A DNA stretch of 64,000 bases from Methylocaldum marinum (GCF_003584645.1 NZ_AP017928.1:646981-710980); one strand, 5' to 3'. Counted from the first letter of the stretch, positions 20,301-28,557 are shown. The notes: generated by a model from the letters alone, not told the origin. Made by a program: numbers and translations.

Positions 20301-21306
20301 CGAATTCCGTCCCTCCCAGCTTGTTGGCGACATACACCCAACCGTAAACACGGCTGGAGGAAGCAATCGGCAGGCCGAGGAAGGAATGGACCGGCGGGTG
20401 AGCGGCGGGCAAGCCGAGGAGCTCCGGCGTATCGCTCAATCCGGAGAGACGCAAAGGACGGCGTTCGGTCAGCAGGCGGGCGAGAATTCCGCTTTCCGGA
20501 TTCAATGACTTGGGCAGCTCTTCCGCCTCTTCTTCCATGCCCCGCGAGTAGACGCGGCAGAGATGCGACTGACCCTCATCGAGCAGGCCGACCACGGCAA
20601 ATTGAGCGGCGCACACGTCATGGGCCGCGCGGCAAAAGGTTTCGAGCAGTCGCTCCGGATCGCGGATCGAGGAAAGTTCCAGTCCCAGCTCGATGAGGGT
20701 CGCAAGCCTGAGGCTGATTTCCTGCAGACGACTCAGAGAGCCCGAGAATCGAGCGGCGATGTCCCGCAGCTGATCGCGCTCTTCGATGAGTGCCGGGCCG
20801 GACTCGACGATCCGCGCTATCGACTGGCGCACGGTTTCGATATCGGAGAAATAGTCGCTGAGTTGTCCCGCCAGATCGCCGAGCGACTCGGCGCCGCGCT
20901 GGGCCGCGGGTTCCGGCAAACGGCCCGGCTCGATTGCGGGCAGTCCGAGCACGCTTTGCACGACACGGATAATTTCCTCCGGCGAAGAGGGCTTGGCCAA
21001 CACGGCGGCCACTCCGCAGGCTTCAGCCAGGGTGCGCGCCTCCGGCGCCCGATAGGTGGCGGTGTAAAAGATCACGCGGGTATCGGCGAGGGCCGGGTCG
21101 TCGCGGAGGCGTTTCACCAGTTCGTAACCGTCGATGACCGGCATCAGAATATCGGTGATGACCAGATCGGGGCGTTCGGCTCGAATGACGTCCAGTGCCT
21201 CCGCACCGTCCGATGCTTCAAGCAGGCGGTGGTCGCCGTAGCCGAGGAGAGTTACCAGAAACTCTCGGTTCAGGGGGCGGTCGTCAACGATCAGAATTTT
21301 CGCCAT
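17395..21306 (-). CDS. REC-GAF-GAF-GAF-PAS-GGDEF-EAL cyclic-di-GMP regulator
   Basis: A 1303-residue cytoplasmic regulator. ATG 21306 has GGAG six bases upstream; ATG 21318 is an alternative. Order of domains: receiver (about 1-120, phospho-acceptor Asp in LVITDILMP), linker coiled region, three GAF-like sensor domains (about 200-720), PAS (about 735-860, ending DITERK), diguanylate cyclase (about 870-1035) with intact GGDEF and an upstream RxxD inhibitory site (REGD, five residues before GGDEF), then phosphodiesterase (about 1050-1295) with EALIRW and DDFGTGYSS intact. Both enzymatic halves look competent, so it could make or degrade c-di-GMP in response to phosphorylation and ligands. The kinase gene lies just upstream on the same strand, its probable partner. 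Confidence 0.93.
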   Translation of the reverse strand: MAKILIVDDRPLNREFLVTLLGYGDHRLLEASDGAEALDVIRAERPDLVITDILMPVIDGYELVKRLRDDPALADTRVIFYTATYRAPEARTLAEACGVAAVLAKPSSPEEIIRVVQSVLGLPAIEPGRLPEPAAQRGAESLGDLAGQLSDYFSDIETVRQSIARIVESGPALIEERDQLRDIAARFSGSLSRLQEISLRLATLIELGLELSSIRDPERLLETFCRAAHDVCAAQFAVVGLLDEGQSHLCRVYSRGMEEEAEELPKSLNPESGILARLLTERRPLRLSGLSDTPELLGLPAAHPPVHSFLGLPIASSSRVYGWVYVANKLGGTEFDEIDEDIATAVTAQVATAYENLGFYDELQRRAVALQLEITERKQAQESLRKTLRARAVTAECNHVLIHAREEHDLFDKMCQTMVEAGRYPMAWIGVVRDDEYKTLVPVAHAGSEIGCLQEWRFTKMDTENRCTPVGRAIRSGRTVVVPDLAIVQEWPGWRENVLSRGYRSVIALPLKTDSQTFGALSIYDNAPGAFGHDELALMEELADDIAYGVANLRTQGARNRAERRLTTQYEVARILAESATVAEASPKILQIICETLNWDVDIGELWIVDDAAKVMRCVGLWRRDGSDTEEFAACSRSLTFAPGNGLPGKIWTSRKSIWIADLARDPDFVRASLADSAGLRAAFGFPIGFEGRILGAIGFFSREIRKPKQDLMNMFTAVGNQIGLFVERKRTEVELRISEEKLSSILGSIDNIVWSLSPTTGETLYVNAAAEKVWGRPVAELMKNKDLWLESVHPEDRERMRNTLKELLERGSLTVEYRIRRPDGEIRWLEDRVKVIYDKSGKPVRLDGVASDITERKTYEASIEYLATHDALTHLPNRTLLADRLAQALAHAKRTDRPLALLFLDLDRFKDVNDSFGHALGDALLQSVAERLLASVREGDTVARQGGDEFLILLSDLERVEDIEVVAIKVLRSLAKPFLIDGRELFMSGSIGASVYPTDGEDMETLLKHADTAMYRTKEEGGSGFRLYAREMSQRAIERIKMESALRRALEQQQFELFYQPKVELRGGRIIGSEALIRWRHPDLGLVLPSRFIPMAEETGLIHAIGSWALKTACSQSKAWQEAGLNPFDVAVNLSAKQLKRGNLVKLVDDILRETGLEGRYLELELTETIVMHDPERFIPILEELKELGVKLSVDDFGTGYSSLSYLKRLPFDRLKIDQSFVRDIATDTNDAVIVQTVISLGHTLGLKVIAEGVETMEQLTFLCRHRCDDMQGYYSSRPIPAEQFGRLLRENRRLRLPSIAA

Positions 21307-21348
21307 GCCGGGCTCCATTAAGACTATGCTCGAATTTTCTCGGCAAGG

Positions 21349-22518
21349 TCAGCGGTTCGAAAGGGTCAAGGTAAAGGTGCTGCCGGCACCGTATTCGCTT
21401 TTGACGGCCAGGCTTCCGCCGATGAAGGACGCCAGCTTCTGACAGAGATACAGGCCCAATCCTGTGCCTTCGATATGGCGGGTCGAGGCGGCGTCCAGCC
21501 GGGAGAATGCCCGAAACAAACGGGGTTGGTCTTCGGTTTTGATGCCGATACCGGTGTCGTGTACGTTGATATCGATCATCGTTTTGCCGTCTTGCTGTCG
21601 TGGGCTCAGTTCGATAATGACCTTGCCCTCGGGGGTAAATTTAAGCGCGTTGTTTGCCAGATTGATGACGATTTGGACGAACGCACGCCGGTCGGTTTCA
21701 ACCACGATGTTTTCCGGGGGAAGCTTGAGTTCGAATTCCAGGTTTTTCTGCTCCGCCAGCGGACGAAGCGTTTCGGCGACCTCCCGAAGCGCATCCTGAC
21801 ACACGAAGGGTTCCGGATTGGGCTCGACTTTGCCGACTTCGATTCTGGTGATGTCCAGCACGTCGTTGATCAGCGACAGCAGATGCCTGGCGCTGGTTTG
21901 AACGATTTTCAGCTGTTTTTCCTGAGCCGCGGTGAGAGGCCCCGGCAGTTTCATCAGTAACGTGCCGGTGAAGCCGATGATAGCATTGAGCGGCGTACGC
22001 AGTTCATGGGAAATTCCGGCAAGAATGGAGGCCTGGGCCGAATTCGCTTGCTCCAGGTCCGCCGCTTTCTGCTTTAAGGCGTCCTCGAAGCGCTTACGTT
22101 CGGTGATATCGCGGACCGAAGCGAGTGCGAGGATGCCGTTTTCGGTCTCGACCGAACCGAAGCCGATTTCGATCGGAAACTCGGAGCCGTCCCTGCGCAG
22201 GCCGTGAAGGTCGTAGCCGGGATCTTTTGCCCGGGCCGCTGCAGCGGAGGAAACGAAGCTGCCGTGTTCGACCGGCTGATCCCGGAAATGTTCGGGGATC
22301 AGTATGTCGGCACTCCGTCCAAGCAGTTCACGGCCCTGGTAACCGAACAATTGTTCCGCCTGCGAATTGACGAACGCTATCCGGCCATCCGGGTCGATGA
22401 CCAGCATCGCGTCCGGTGCCGATTCCAACAATTCCCGGAAGTTTTTGATTTCGGTAACGGTGTCCGAAGAACGTACCGTTGCCATCGGATTCTTTTCGGA
22501 CTCGATGGGCGAAGACAT
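21349..22518 (-). CDS. PAS-domain sensor histidine kinase
   Basis: A soluble kinase of about 389 residues. I chose ATG 22518 (MSSPIESEKN); an upstream in-frame start at 22644 would add 42 residues that do not look domain-like. A PAS domain (about residues 25-140, FRELLESAPDAMLVIDPDG to VRDITERKRF) is followed by a HisKA domain with the phospho-acceptor His in ISHELRTPLNAIIGF, then HATPase_c with the N box NLANNALKFTP, DTGIGI and GTGLGLYLCQ. There are no transmembrane helices, so it senses an internal signal, perhaps redox through PAS. It precedes the GGDEF/EAL regulator by about 40 nt on the same strand and probably phosphorylates its REC domain. Confidence 0.92.
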   Translation of the reverse strand: MSSPIESEKNPMATVRSSDTVTEIKNFRELLESAPDAMLVIDPDGRIAFVNSQAEQLFGYQGRELLGRSADILIPEHFRDQPVEHGSFVSSAAAARAKDPGYDLHGLRRDGSEFPIEIGFGSVETENGILALASVRDITERKRFEDALKQKAADLEQANSAQASILAGISHELRTPLNAIIGFTGTLLMKLPGPLTAAQEKQLKIVQTSARHLLSLINDVLDITRIEVGKVEPNPEPFVCQDALREVAETLRPLAEQKNLEFELKLPPENIVVETDRRAFVQIVINLANNALKFTPEGKVIIELSPRQQDGKTMIDINVHDTGIGIKTEDQPRLFRAFSRLDAASTRHIEGTGLGLYLCQKLASFIGGSLAVKSEYGAGSTFTLTLSNR

Positions 22519-22796
22519 GGCTAAGAGGGGAAAATGAGTTTCCGGTCGGAGCTCGTTCGTGCTCCGGAGAGATGCAACGAATATCGAAATGATCCCCGCT
22601 TCCGACCGATTAGATGTGACATTGACTCGTAGACCGTTTGTCATCGTAAAAAATCCATTTTGTCCCCAACAATCTACGAACGGGAAGAGGGAAATGACGA
22701 CGCGGGCTCCGTTGCGAGGATAGCGTCAGCGGACTTCGACCGGCGTCGGATCCGGGCCGTGGCGGACGTCAGGCGATAGCGAGATATAATCGTCCC

Positions 22797-23348
22797 ATGC
22801 AAACCGTTCCTTTGATTAAACATCCGTCCACTCCTTGCGAATTTGTCCGCTCTATTTCGGTGCGAATGCAGAAGACAAGCGCGGGCTTGCTTTTGCTCGA
22901 GTACGCCGTCGAAGGTGACCTTTGTAAGATGCATATTCCAGGCCATAGGCCGGCATGCCGTGCCGACGGTCTCTGGCAACATACCTGCTTCGAAGCTTTT
23001 CTGATGTCCGGGCAAGGGTATTTCGAATTCAATTTCGCGCCGTCGACCGCGTGGGCGATTTACCATTTTGGTGCTTATCGGGAAGGCATGTCGGCGGTAC
23101 AGGCAGCCGGACCGCCGAACATCGCTCTGGAGCTCGATACGCGAAGTCTTCGCCTGAACGCGACGATCGATCTGAGCGGCTTGTCTCCTTCGGTTCGCAG
23201 CGAAAATGCGAGCCTCGCCCTGGCCGCGGTCATCGAAGAGCAGGGCGGCAGTCTCTCGTATTGGGCGCTCGCCCATCCGCCGGGAAAACCGGATTTCCAC
23301 CACCGCGACAATTTCGCGCTTCGATTCGATCTCACGGACTTCCGATAA
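22797..23348 (+). CDS. DOMON-like domain protein
   Basis: 183 residues, no signal peptide. It resembles the DOMON-like/carbohydrate-binding-module-9-like family of short bacterial proteins: a compact beta-sandwich with conserved RADGLWQHTCFEAFL and YFEFNFAPSTAWAIYHF. No catalytic residues are known for this family. It is followed 23 nt later by the DUF1343/NamZ gene, and the two are likely co-transcribed. A sugar- or haem-binding role is possible from the fold, but the ligand is unknown. Confidence 0.82.
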   Translation: MQTVPLIKHPSTPCEFVRSISVRMQKTSAGLLLLEYAVEGDLCKMHIPGHRPACRADGLWQHTCFEAFLMSGQGYFEFNFAPSTAWAIYHFGAYREGMSAVQAAGPPNIALELDTRSLRLNATIDLSGLSPSVRSENASLALAAVIEEQGGSLSYWALAHPPGKPDFHHRDNFALRFDLTDFR

Positions 23349-23371
23349 TTGTCGTTACAAGGAGACAAGTC

Positions 23372-24577
23372 ATGAAATTTGGCATCGACCGGCTGCTCGC
23401 CAGTCCCGAGCTTCGCAAGCCGCTCGCAGGCCGGCGCGTGGCCTTGCTCGCTCATCCCGCCTCTGTCACCGCCGATCTGGTTCATTCGCTGGACGCGCTG
23501 GCCGCGCTCGGTGACATCGAGGTGACGGCCGCTTTCGGACCCCAGCACGGACTGCGCGGCGACAAGCAGGACAATATGATGGAGTCGCCGGATTTCACCG
23601 ATCCGGTGCACGGCATCCCGGTCTTCAGTTTGTACGGCGAGGTGCGGCGCCCGACCGACGCCATGATGGACAGCTTCGATGTGCTGCTGGTCGATCTTCA
23701 GGACCTGGGCTGCCGGATTTATACCTTCATTACGACCTTGCGATATGTCCTCGAGGCGGCGGCCCGGAACGGCAAGGCGGTCTGGGTGCTGGACCGGCCG
23801 AATCCGGCGGGCCGTCCGATCGAAGGGCTCAGATTGCGGTCCGGCTGGGAGAGTTTCGTGGGTGCCGGCGCGCTTCCCATGCGCCATGGACTCACGCTGG
23901 GCGAACTGGGACGCTGGTTCGTCAAAACCCTGAGCCTCGACGTCGACTATCAGGTCGTTACCATGGGCGGCTGGGAGCCGGAAAAGGCGCCGGGCTACGG
24001 CTGGCCTTTGGGCGAGCGCATCTGGATCAATCCCAGTCCCAACGCGCCTAATATATGGATGGCGCGCTGCTATGCCGGTACGGTGATGCTGGAGGGCACG
24101 ACCTTGTCCGAGGGCCGCGGCACCACCCGTCCCCTGGAACTGTTCGGCGGGCCCGATCTGGATGCGAACCGGCTCGTCGCCGAGATGCAGGCTCTGGCGC
24201 CGGATTGGCTGCGAGGCTGCCGGCTGCGGGTATGCTGGTTCGAACCGACGTTTCACAAGCATGCCGGCAAGCTGTGTGAAGGCGTGCAGATTCATGTCGA
24301 GGATGCCGCTTACGAGCATCGGGCGTTTCGGCCCTGGCGCTTGCAGGCCCTGGCACTCAAGACGATACGCAAGCTTTGGCCGGACTACGATCTCTGGCGC
24401 GACTTTCCTTACGAGTACGAATACGACCGCCTTGCGATCGATCTCATCAACGGCAGCGAGTTGCTGCGCCAATGGGTGGATGATACCGCTGCCGAACCGT
24501 CCGACCTCGACGTCTTAACGCTACCCGACGAGCGCTCGTGGCGGGAGGAGCGGGAAGCGGTGCTGCTGTATCGGTGA
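23372..24577 (+). CDS. DUF1343 protein (NamZ-type exo-beta-N-acetylmuramidase family)
   Basis: 401 residues from ATG 23372, preceded by AAGGAGA. The family includes Bacillus NamZ, which removes terminal MurNAc during peptidoglycan recycling. Family-typical stretches are present: FGPQHGLRGDKQDNM, VDLQDLGCRIYTFI, VLDRPNPAGRP, LPMRHGLTLGEL and EGTTLSEGRGTTRPLE. No signal peptide is seen, so a cytoplasmic recycling role seems more likely than secretion. It follows the DOMON-like gene. Confidence 0.9.
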   Translation: MKFGIDRLLASPELRKPLAGRRVALLAHPASVTADLVHSLDALAALGDIEVTAAFGPQHGLRGDKQDNMMESPDFTDPVHGIPVFSLYGEVRRPTDAMMDSFDVLLVDLQDLGCRIYTFITTLRYVLEAAARNGKAVWVLDRPNPAGRPIEGLRLRSGWESFVGAGALPMRHGLTLGELGRWFVKTLSLDVDYQVVTMGGWEPEKAPGYGWPLGERIWINPSPNAPNIWMARCYAGTVMLEGTTLSEGRGTTRPLELFGGPDLDANRLVAEMQALAPDWLRGCRLRVCWFEPTFHKHAGKLCEGVQIHVEDAAYEHRAFRPWRLQALALKTIRKLWPDYDLWRDFPYEYEYDRLAIDLINGSELLRQWVDDTAAEPSDLDVLTLPDERSWREEREAVLLYR

Positions 24578-24669
24578 TCGGCTGGTCGGATTTACCGCAC
24601 GCGGCGGGTCCCGGAGAATCCGGTTCTGGTCCAACCAACCCACGTACTAATGGCCAGGAAAGCAAAGCC

Positions 24670-24761
24670 ACCAGGACTCCCTCTTCTCCCTCTGGGAGAG
24701 GGTTGGGGTGAGAGCAATTCGAATAGGACTTTACCTTCTTCACATACAGTAAGCACATTCC
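24670..24761. repeat. Family D repeat (CTCCCTCTGGGAG type) and family A leader
   Basis: TCTCCCTCTGGGAGA sits in a short palindrome followed by GGTTGGGGTGAG; a second copy lies at 55157-55193. The following ATTCGAATAGGACTTTACC has an inverted counterpart at about 39259-39283. A leader, TAAGCACATTCC (24750), then precedes the family A array; the same leader occurs at 59574 and 60640. Confidence 0.65.
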
Positions 24762-24788
24762 ACACATTTTGTGGACCGCGAGTGCGGC

Positions 24789-25116
24789 GTGTAGGTCGGC
24801 AATCCCTTGCCGACGCAGACGCTCGGTCGGAGCATGGTGTCGGGAAAGGATTCCCGACCTACAGGGTGGCACGGTTGTAGGTCGGCAATCCCTTGCCGAC
24901 GCAGACGCTCGGTCGGAGCATGGTGTCGGGAAAGGATTCCCGACCTACAGGGTGGCGCGGTCGTAGGTCGGCAATCCCTTGCCGATACAGACGCTCGGTC
25001 GGAGCATGATGTCGGGAAAGGATTCCCGACCTACAGGGTGGCACGGTTGTAGGTCGGCAATCCCTTGCCGACGAAAACGCTCGCTTGGGGCACGGCGTCT
25101 GGAAAGGATTCCCGAA
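24789..25116. repeat. Family A tandem array, four 86-bp units
   Basis: GTAGGTCGGC begins at 24791, 24877, 24963 and 25049, an exact 86-bp period. Each unit holds two palindromes, GTCGGCAATCCCTTGCCGAC and GTCGGGAAAGGATTCCCGAC, joined by a ~24-bp spacer (GCAGACGCTCGGTCGG...) and closed by CCTACAGGGTGGC. The last unit is diverged and truncated. Confidence 0.92.
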
Positions 25117-25740
25117 TACTTCCGCGCGAAGTGATGCGTTGCTGACTTTTCAGAACAGTTCTCGGTTCTACCCCTGTTTCTTTATTGCAATACTTTTGTT
25201 GCGCCGGTTTTTTGGACCGTTGACGACAGCACGTAAATTCCCGGTGATGGCACGCAGCCCGCTCGTCACCGCGTTTTTCGAGCAAGGATGACAGCGACTG
25301 GCGGGAACGGTTCATGGCGCACGCTTGTTCTTTGTAATGGTAACGATGCAATCTTTTCTCGCGGTTGTCAGGTTCACGGCGTCAGGGAATTTTACGGCTA
25401 TAACTCGTTGTTTTAATGGGGATACCCAATCAGATATTGCCGTTCCGTAACACATTTTGCGGGTTAAATGGCTTCGTTGGCCGCGTTGTTGCCGGTGGCC
25501 GCGTCAGTAACTTTTACGGGTCGGGCTGCACGGCAGGTTTCGTGTCGTAAAAAACGAACCGCCGTTGCCGCGCATCATCACAAGATAGGATTCATCGAAA
25601 AGGGTTGAATAGAGCGACTGCCCAATAGGCCGAGATCTGTCCGAGGCTGGGGCGAGTCAAACATACAAAGCAAATTAGCAAAGCCCGATCCCTGCAAAAA
25701 GCCGCGTCGACGAGGGCGCATGACCAACTAATCAAAAGCC
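25117..25740. other. Non-coding stretch, no gene recognised
   Basis: About 620 bases after the repeat array with no convincing gene on either strand; base composition is lower in GC than the flanks. Possible remnant DNA. No RNA gene or promoter could be assigned. Confidence 0.5.
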
Positions 25741-25901
25741 TGACTTCCTCCTTTGTGCCTACGGCGTGCCACTTTGGCACCATTAATGCTTATTCGGTTG
25801 CCGGGAATATCGTAAGGATTTGTCTGCTAGGGGAGCGCACCAACGTCCCCTGGAACGCGACTATTCCTGCACAACTGTTACTCAACCAAAGGGATATTGT
25901 T

Positions 25902-26768
25902 ATGAACAAGGTAACTTCGCTTGGTCTGCGCCAGCGCCTTTATCTATTGCTGGGATTGTCCTTGCTGGCGGTTTCCGGTGCCGGTCATGCCACGGTCATC
26001 GCTGGCAGTAGTAGTGCTTACGGCGTCAGTGCCGAGGCCACCCTCGACCTTCCGATCCTACCCGATGTGGGACTCTCCGTCGGCCCCCTCCCGTCGGTAT
26101 CCGGCTCTGCGCCTCCCCCGTATAACAACTCGGCACAAGTCGCTGACCTCCAAGCCGGGGTGCCAGGTACCTTGAGCCTTACCGCCAGCGTGTTGGAAAC
26201 CAATGCCGAATCCAACGTCGATGGCATGAACGGCGTCAGGTTTGCATCCGCCGATGCCACGGTCACCGATCTCGATTTCAGTGCGTCTACGGGATCGCTC
26301 ATCGACTTTGCCACTCTCAGCCTTACCGCGGACGCGGTGGGTTCCACCGCCGAGGTTCAGGGCGACTACGGCGCATTGGTCGCTACCGGCGACACGACGC
26401 TTGCCAATGCGTCCCTGAATCTGGAAACTCCCCTCGGGACGATTTCCGTCGCACTCGACGCCATGCCGGCCCCGAACACCATCGTTGACGTGTCGGCGCT
26501 CGGCCTGGCCGGGATCACGCTGATCCTCAACGAACAGTTGATCGGTGGGGATGGTATCGAGAGCAGAGATATCGTCGTGAACGCCATCCATCTCATGCTC
26601 GATGTAAACTTGCTGGGGTTGGCGGGTCTCAGCGGGGATATCATCATCGGCCATTCCGAAGCCAGCCTTTTAGCGGTACCCGAGCCCGCCACGCTCGCAT
26701 TGATGGGCTTAGGAGTCTGCGCTCTGTGCTGGCAATCGCGCCGCAAGGCGGCTGTCTCTTTCGCCTAG
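25902..26768 (+). CDS. PEP-CTERM sorting-domain protein (choice-of-anchor P-like)
   Basis: 288 residues starting MNKVTSLGLRQRLYLLLGLS, with a Sec signal peptide ending near GAGHA. The mature region is Ala/Ser/Thr-rich, low in charge and beta-like (ADATVTDLDFSASTG, TTLANASLNLE). The C-terminus is a PEP-CTERM tripartite signal: VPEPATLALMGLG, hydrophobic helix, then SRRK, which directs exosortase processing and surface export. The composition resembles choice-of-anchor P proteins. ATG 25902 is preceded by AAAGGGATAT. A clear terminator follows. Confidence 0.88.
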   Translation: MNKVTSLGLRQRLYLLLGLSLLAVSGAGHATVIAGSSSAYGVSAEATLDLPILPDVGLSVGPLPSVSGSAPPPYNNSAQVADLQAGVPGTLSLTASVLETNAESNVDGMNGVRFASADATVTDLDFSASTGSLIDFATLSLTADAVGSTAEVQGDYGALVATGDTTLANASLNLETPLGTISVALDAMPAPNTIVDVSALGLAGITLILNEQLIGGDGIESRDIVVNAIHLMLDVNLLGLAGLSGDIIIGHSEASLLAVPEPATLALMGLGVCALCWQSRRKAAVSFA

Positions 26769-26785
26769 GCCGTCTCGAACCGAAG

Positions 26786-26817
26786 GGCTGAATCGGGACA
26801 CCGGTTCAGCCTTTTTC
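26786..26817 (+). terminator. Rho-independent terminator
   Basis: GGCTGAA (26786-26792) pairs with TTCAGCC (26805-26811), followed by a T-run. It ends the PEP-CTERM gene at 25902. Confidence 0.85.
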
Positions 26818-26941
26818 GGGAGTGCATTTTTGGAAGATTCTGTGAAGGATCGGACGATGTAGTTCGTGTTTCACTGCGAACCGCGGGCTTGCAATTCAGG
26901 AAGCAGGCCTGCTCCGGATATGAATGTAAAGGGAGTTACCC

Positions 26942-27661
26942 ATGGTGGTGCAAATATCCAAATTTGTCTGGGCGGGTATGTTGAGTGCTCTCATGGCGCC
27001 TGTCACAGTTCAAGCTGTGGCACTCGGCGACCTTACGAATCCTGTTGACATGCAAACGTTTACTGCGATTACCAGCAATAACCCTCCTAATACGCGGAAT
27101 CTCGAGAATCAGCTTTTCGTCGATATCTACGGTACACGGACCACGGGAATCGAGGATAATCAAGTTTTGTTTGTATTTCGGAATGAGGCGGGGGGTATAG
27201 CATCATCAATCCAGGGCATTTACTTCGACGACGGGAATGGTGCACTTTTGAGTGTGGTCGGGCTCATCGATGATGATCAAAGTGCGGGTATTTTCACGCA
27301 CAATGACGGTACGGTAGATTTCACTAGCGGCGGAACTCCGCCGAATTTGCCGAATGGAGAGAGTATAGATTTTGACGCAGATTGGAGGTTCACCGCCGAC
27401 AGTCCCGCCGCGAACAGGGGGATTAACCCGGGCGAACTATTCGGCGTCATGTTCAACCTGGCCGACGGATTTACGATTGATGATCTACTTGCGGCCAAGG
27501 CTGCCGGGGATTTCCGGATAGGTCTCCGTGTGATAGCGATTGGTGGTGCCGGCGGCGATTCCTACGTCAATGTCGTTCCCGAGCCCGGCATCGTCTGGCT
27601 GCTCGGCAGCGGCTTGATGGGGCTGGCCTTTGCGAACAGAAAGCGGGCCGAATGTTTCTGA
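26942..27661 (+). CDS. PEP-CTERM sorting-domain protein
   Basis: 239 residues with an N-terminal signal peptide (VWAGMLSALMAPVTVQA) and a C-terminal exosortase signal (VVPEPGIVWLLGSGLMGLAF, then NRKR). The mature part is Asp/Gly/Asn-rich with FDDGNGALLSVVGLIDDD and could bind calcium or form a beta sandwich; function is unknown. AAGGGAG precedes the start. The coding DNA is lower in GC than its neighbours, compatible with acquisition. It follows the first PEP-CTERM gene after its terminator, so it is expressed independently. Confidence 0.88.
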   Translation: MVVQISKFVWAGMLSALMAPVTVQAVALGDLTNPVDMQTFTAITSNNPPNTRNLENQLFVDIYGTRTTGIEDNQVLFVFRNEAGGIASSIQGIYFDDGNGALLSVVGLIDDDQSAGIFTHNDGTVDFTSGGTPPNLPNGESIDFDADWRFTADSPAANRGINPGELFGVMFNLADGFTIDDLLAAKAAGDFRIGLRVIAIGGAGGDSYVNVVPEPGIVWLLGSGLMGLAFANRKRAECF

Positions 27662-27718
27662 CGCGTTTAAAAGAGTTCTGATGGGCTCTCCGGGCCGAGC
27701 AAAGTTTTAACCTCGAAG

Positions 27719-27798
27719 ATGCGGTTCGTGCCTCACCGCATCCTACAGTTCAAGAGTCGTAGGATGCGGTGAACGAAGGGAACCGCATCCTACGACTG
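27719..27798. repeat. Family C inverted repeats, two copies
   Basis: GATGCGGTT...ACCGCATCCTAC (27719-27747) and GTAGGATGCGGT...ACCGCATCCTAC (27759-27793) are hairpin-forming copies of the repeat seen at 15284-15320. Confidence 0.7.
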
Positions 27799-27821
27799 GG
27801 CTCAGGACAGGCATTAACCGC

Positions 27822-27925
27822 GGCCCTTTCAATCGCAAACGGTGTCTCCAATCGCAAACGATCGGTTCGGGAGCGCCGAACCGATCCTTCCAGGAGCGCT
27901 GGAGCCACCCTTCCAATCACAACAG
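27822..27925. repeat. Family B dispersed repeats, diverged
   Basis: CAATCGCAAACGG and CAATCGCAAACGATCGG occur with GGGAGCGCC between them, then CCACCCTTCCAATCAC. These are diverged copies of the units at 17034 and 46138. Confidence 0.6.
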
Positions 27926-27954
27926 TCATCGTTCAGAGCGGTTTCAGGGGAGAC

Positions 27955-27983
27955 AAAAACGCCGGCTGAAGCCGGCGTTTTTC
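27955..27983 (-). terminator. Rho-independent terminator after the fae homologue
   Basis: The palindrome ACGCCGGCT / AGCCGGCGT is flanked by an A-run on one side and a T-run on the other, so it can stop transcription in both directions. It lies 22 bases past the stop of the minus-strand gene at 28005. Confidence 0.88.
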
Positions 27984-28004
27984 CTTCGATCCGAGCGACA
28001 CGTT

Positions 28005-28541
28005 TTACGCGTCAGGATCGTACATATCGTGCTTGATCGTGCGGCGATTGGCGATCAGCTCGTCTATGGACGGTTCGTCGTTGAGCGCGCGCTTGATGGC
28101 CAGCTTGGTCGCTTCGTAATTGGTGCGGTAGAGGTCCTTTTCGTCCAGGTTCGGGTCCTTGGCGCATTCAGGATCGATCCAGACCAGGCTGATGATGCAC
28201 AGGTCATTCACCCGGTCGCGGGGAATGATGCCCTCGATCACACAGTCCAGCACCGCGTCCGCGGTGGCCGACTGGACCACGCCGCCGAACAGGTTGACGT
28301 AGGCGCTGCTTTTCATGGTGACTTTCGGCACCATCAGTGTCGCCGGTCGCACCTGCTGATTGCAGGCTCTGATCGCGAACATGCGGGTATGGCCCGCGGT
28401 CTGGCCCATCATATTGGCGAAGGCTTGACCGACGGGACCGTTCACGTCGCCGATGAGAATTTCCGGCATGGCGTCGGTATATTGCCCTTCGGCAGCCAGG
28501 ACCGTGGCTTCGCCGGTTTTGAAGATGATCTTGTCGGACAT
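28005..28541 (-). CDS. fae: Formaldehyde-activating enzyme (Fae) paralogue
   Basis: 178 residues; ATG 28541 is preceded by GAGGAGA. Canonical Fae condenses formaldehyde with tetrahydromethanopterin in methylotrophs. Family signatures are present: PEILIGDVNGPVGQAFANMM, TLMVPKVTMKS, VIEGIIPRD and NYEATKLAIKRAL. In Methylorubrum Fae the general-acid His precedes IDLIIG; aligning that block puts Met25 at this place, so the catalytic His is missing and this is probably a divergent paralogue with altered or regulatory function. It lies only 16 nt after ydbL and so appears to be co-transcribed with an envelope operon, unlike canonical fae near methanopterin genes. It is a strong hint of a methylotrophic host. 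Confidence 0.9.
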   Translation of the reverse strand: MSDKIIFKTGEATVLAAEGQYTDAMPEILIGDVNGPVGQAFANMMGQTAGHTRMFAIRACNQQVRPATLMVPKVTMKSSAYVNLFGGVVQSATADAVLDCVIEGIIPRDRVNDLCIISLVWIDPECAKDPNLDEKDLYRTNYEATKLAIKRALNDEPSIDELIANRRTIKHDMYDPDA

Positions 28542-28557
28542 GGCATGTCTCCTCGGT

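Noticed and set aside
23075..24472. Long minus-strand frame of 465 residues
   Set aside because: Antisense shadow of the DOMON-like and DUF1343 genes, both of which have clear family motifs.
24769..25052. Open frames inside the tandem repeats
   Set aside because: They exist because the 86-bp unit lacks stops in some frames; the encoded sequence is just repeated palindromes.
24791..25116. Possible CRISPR array
   Set aside because: Repeats and spacers are both conserved between units, units contain two palindromes and there are no unique spacers or cas genes.
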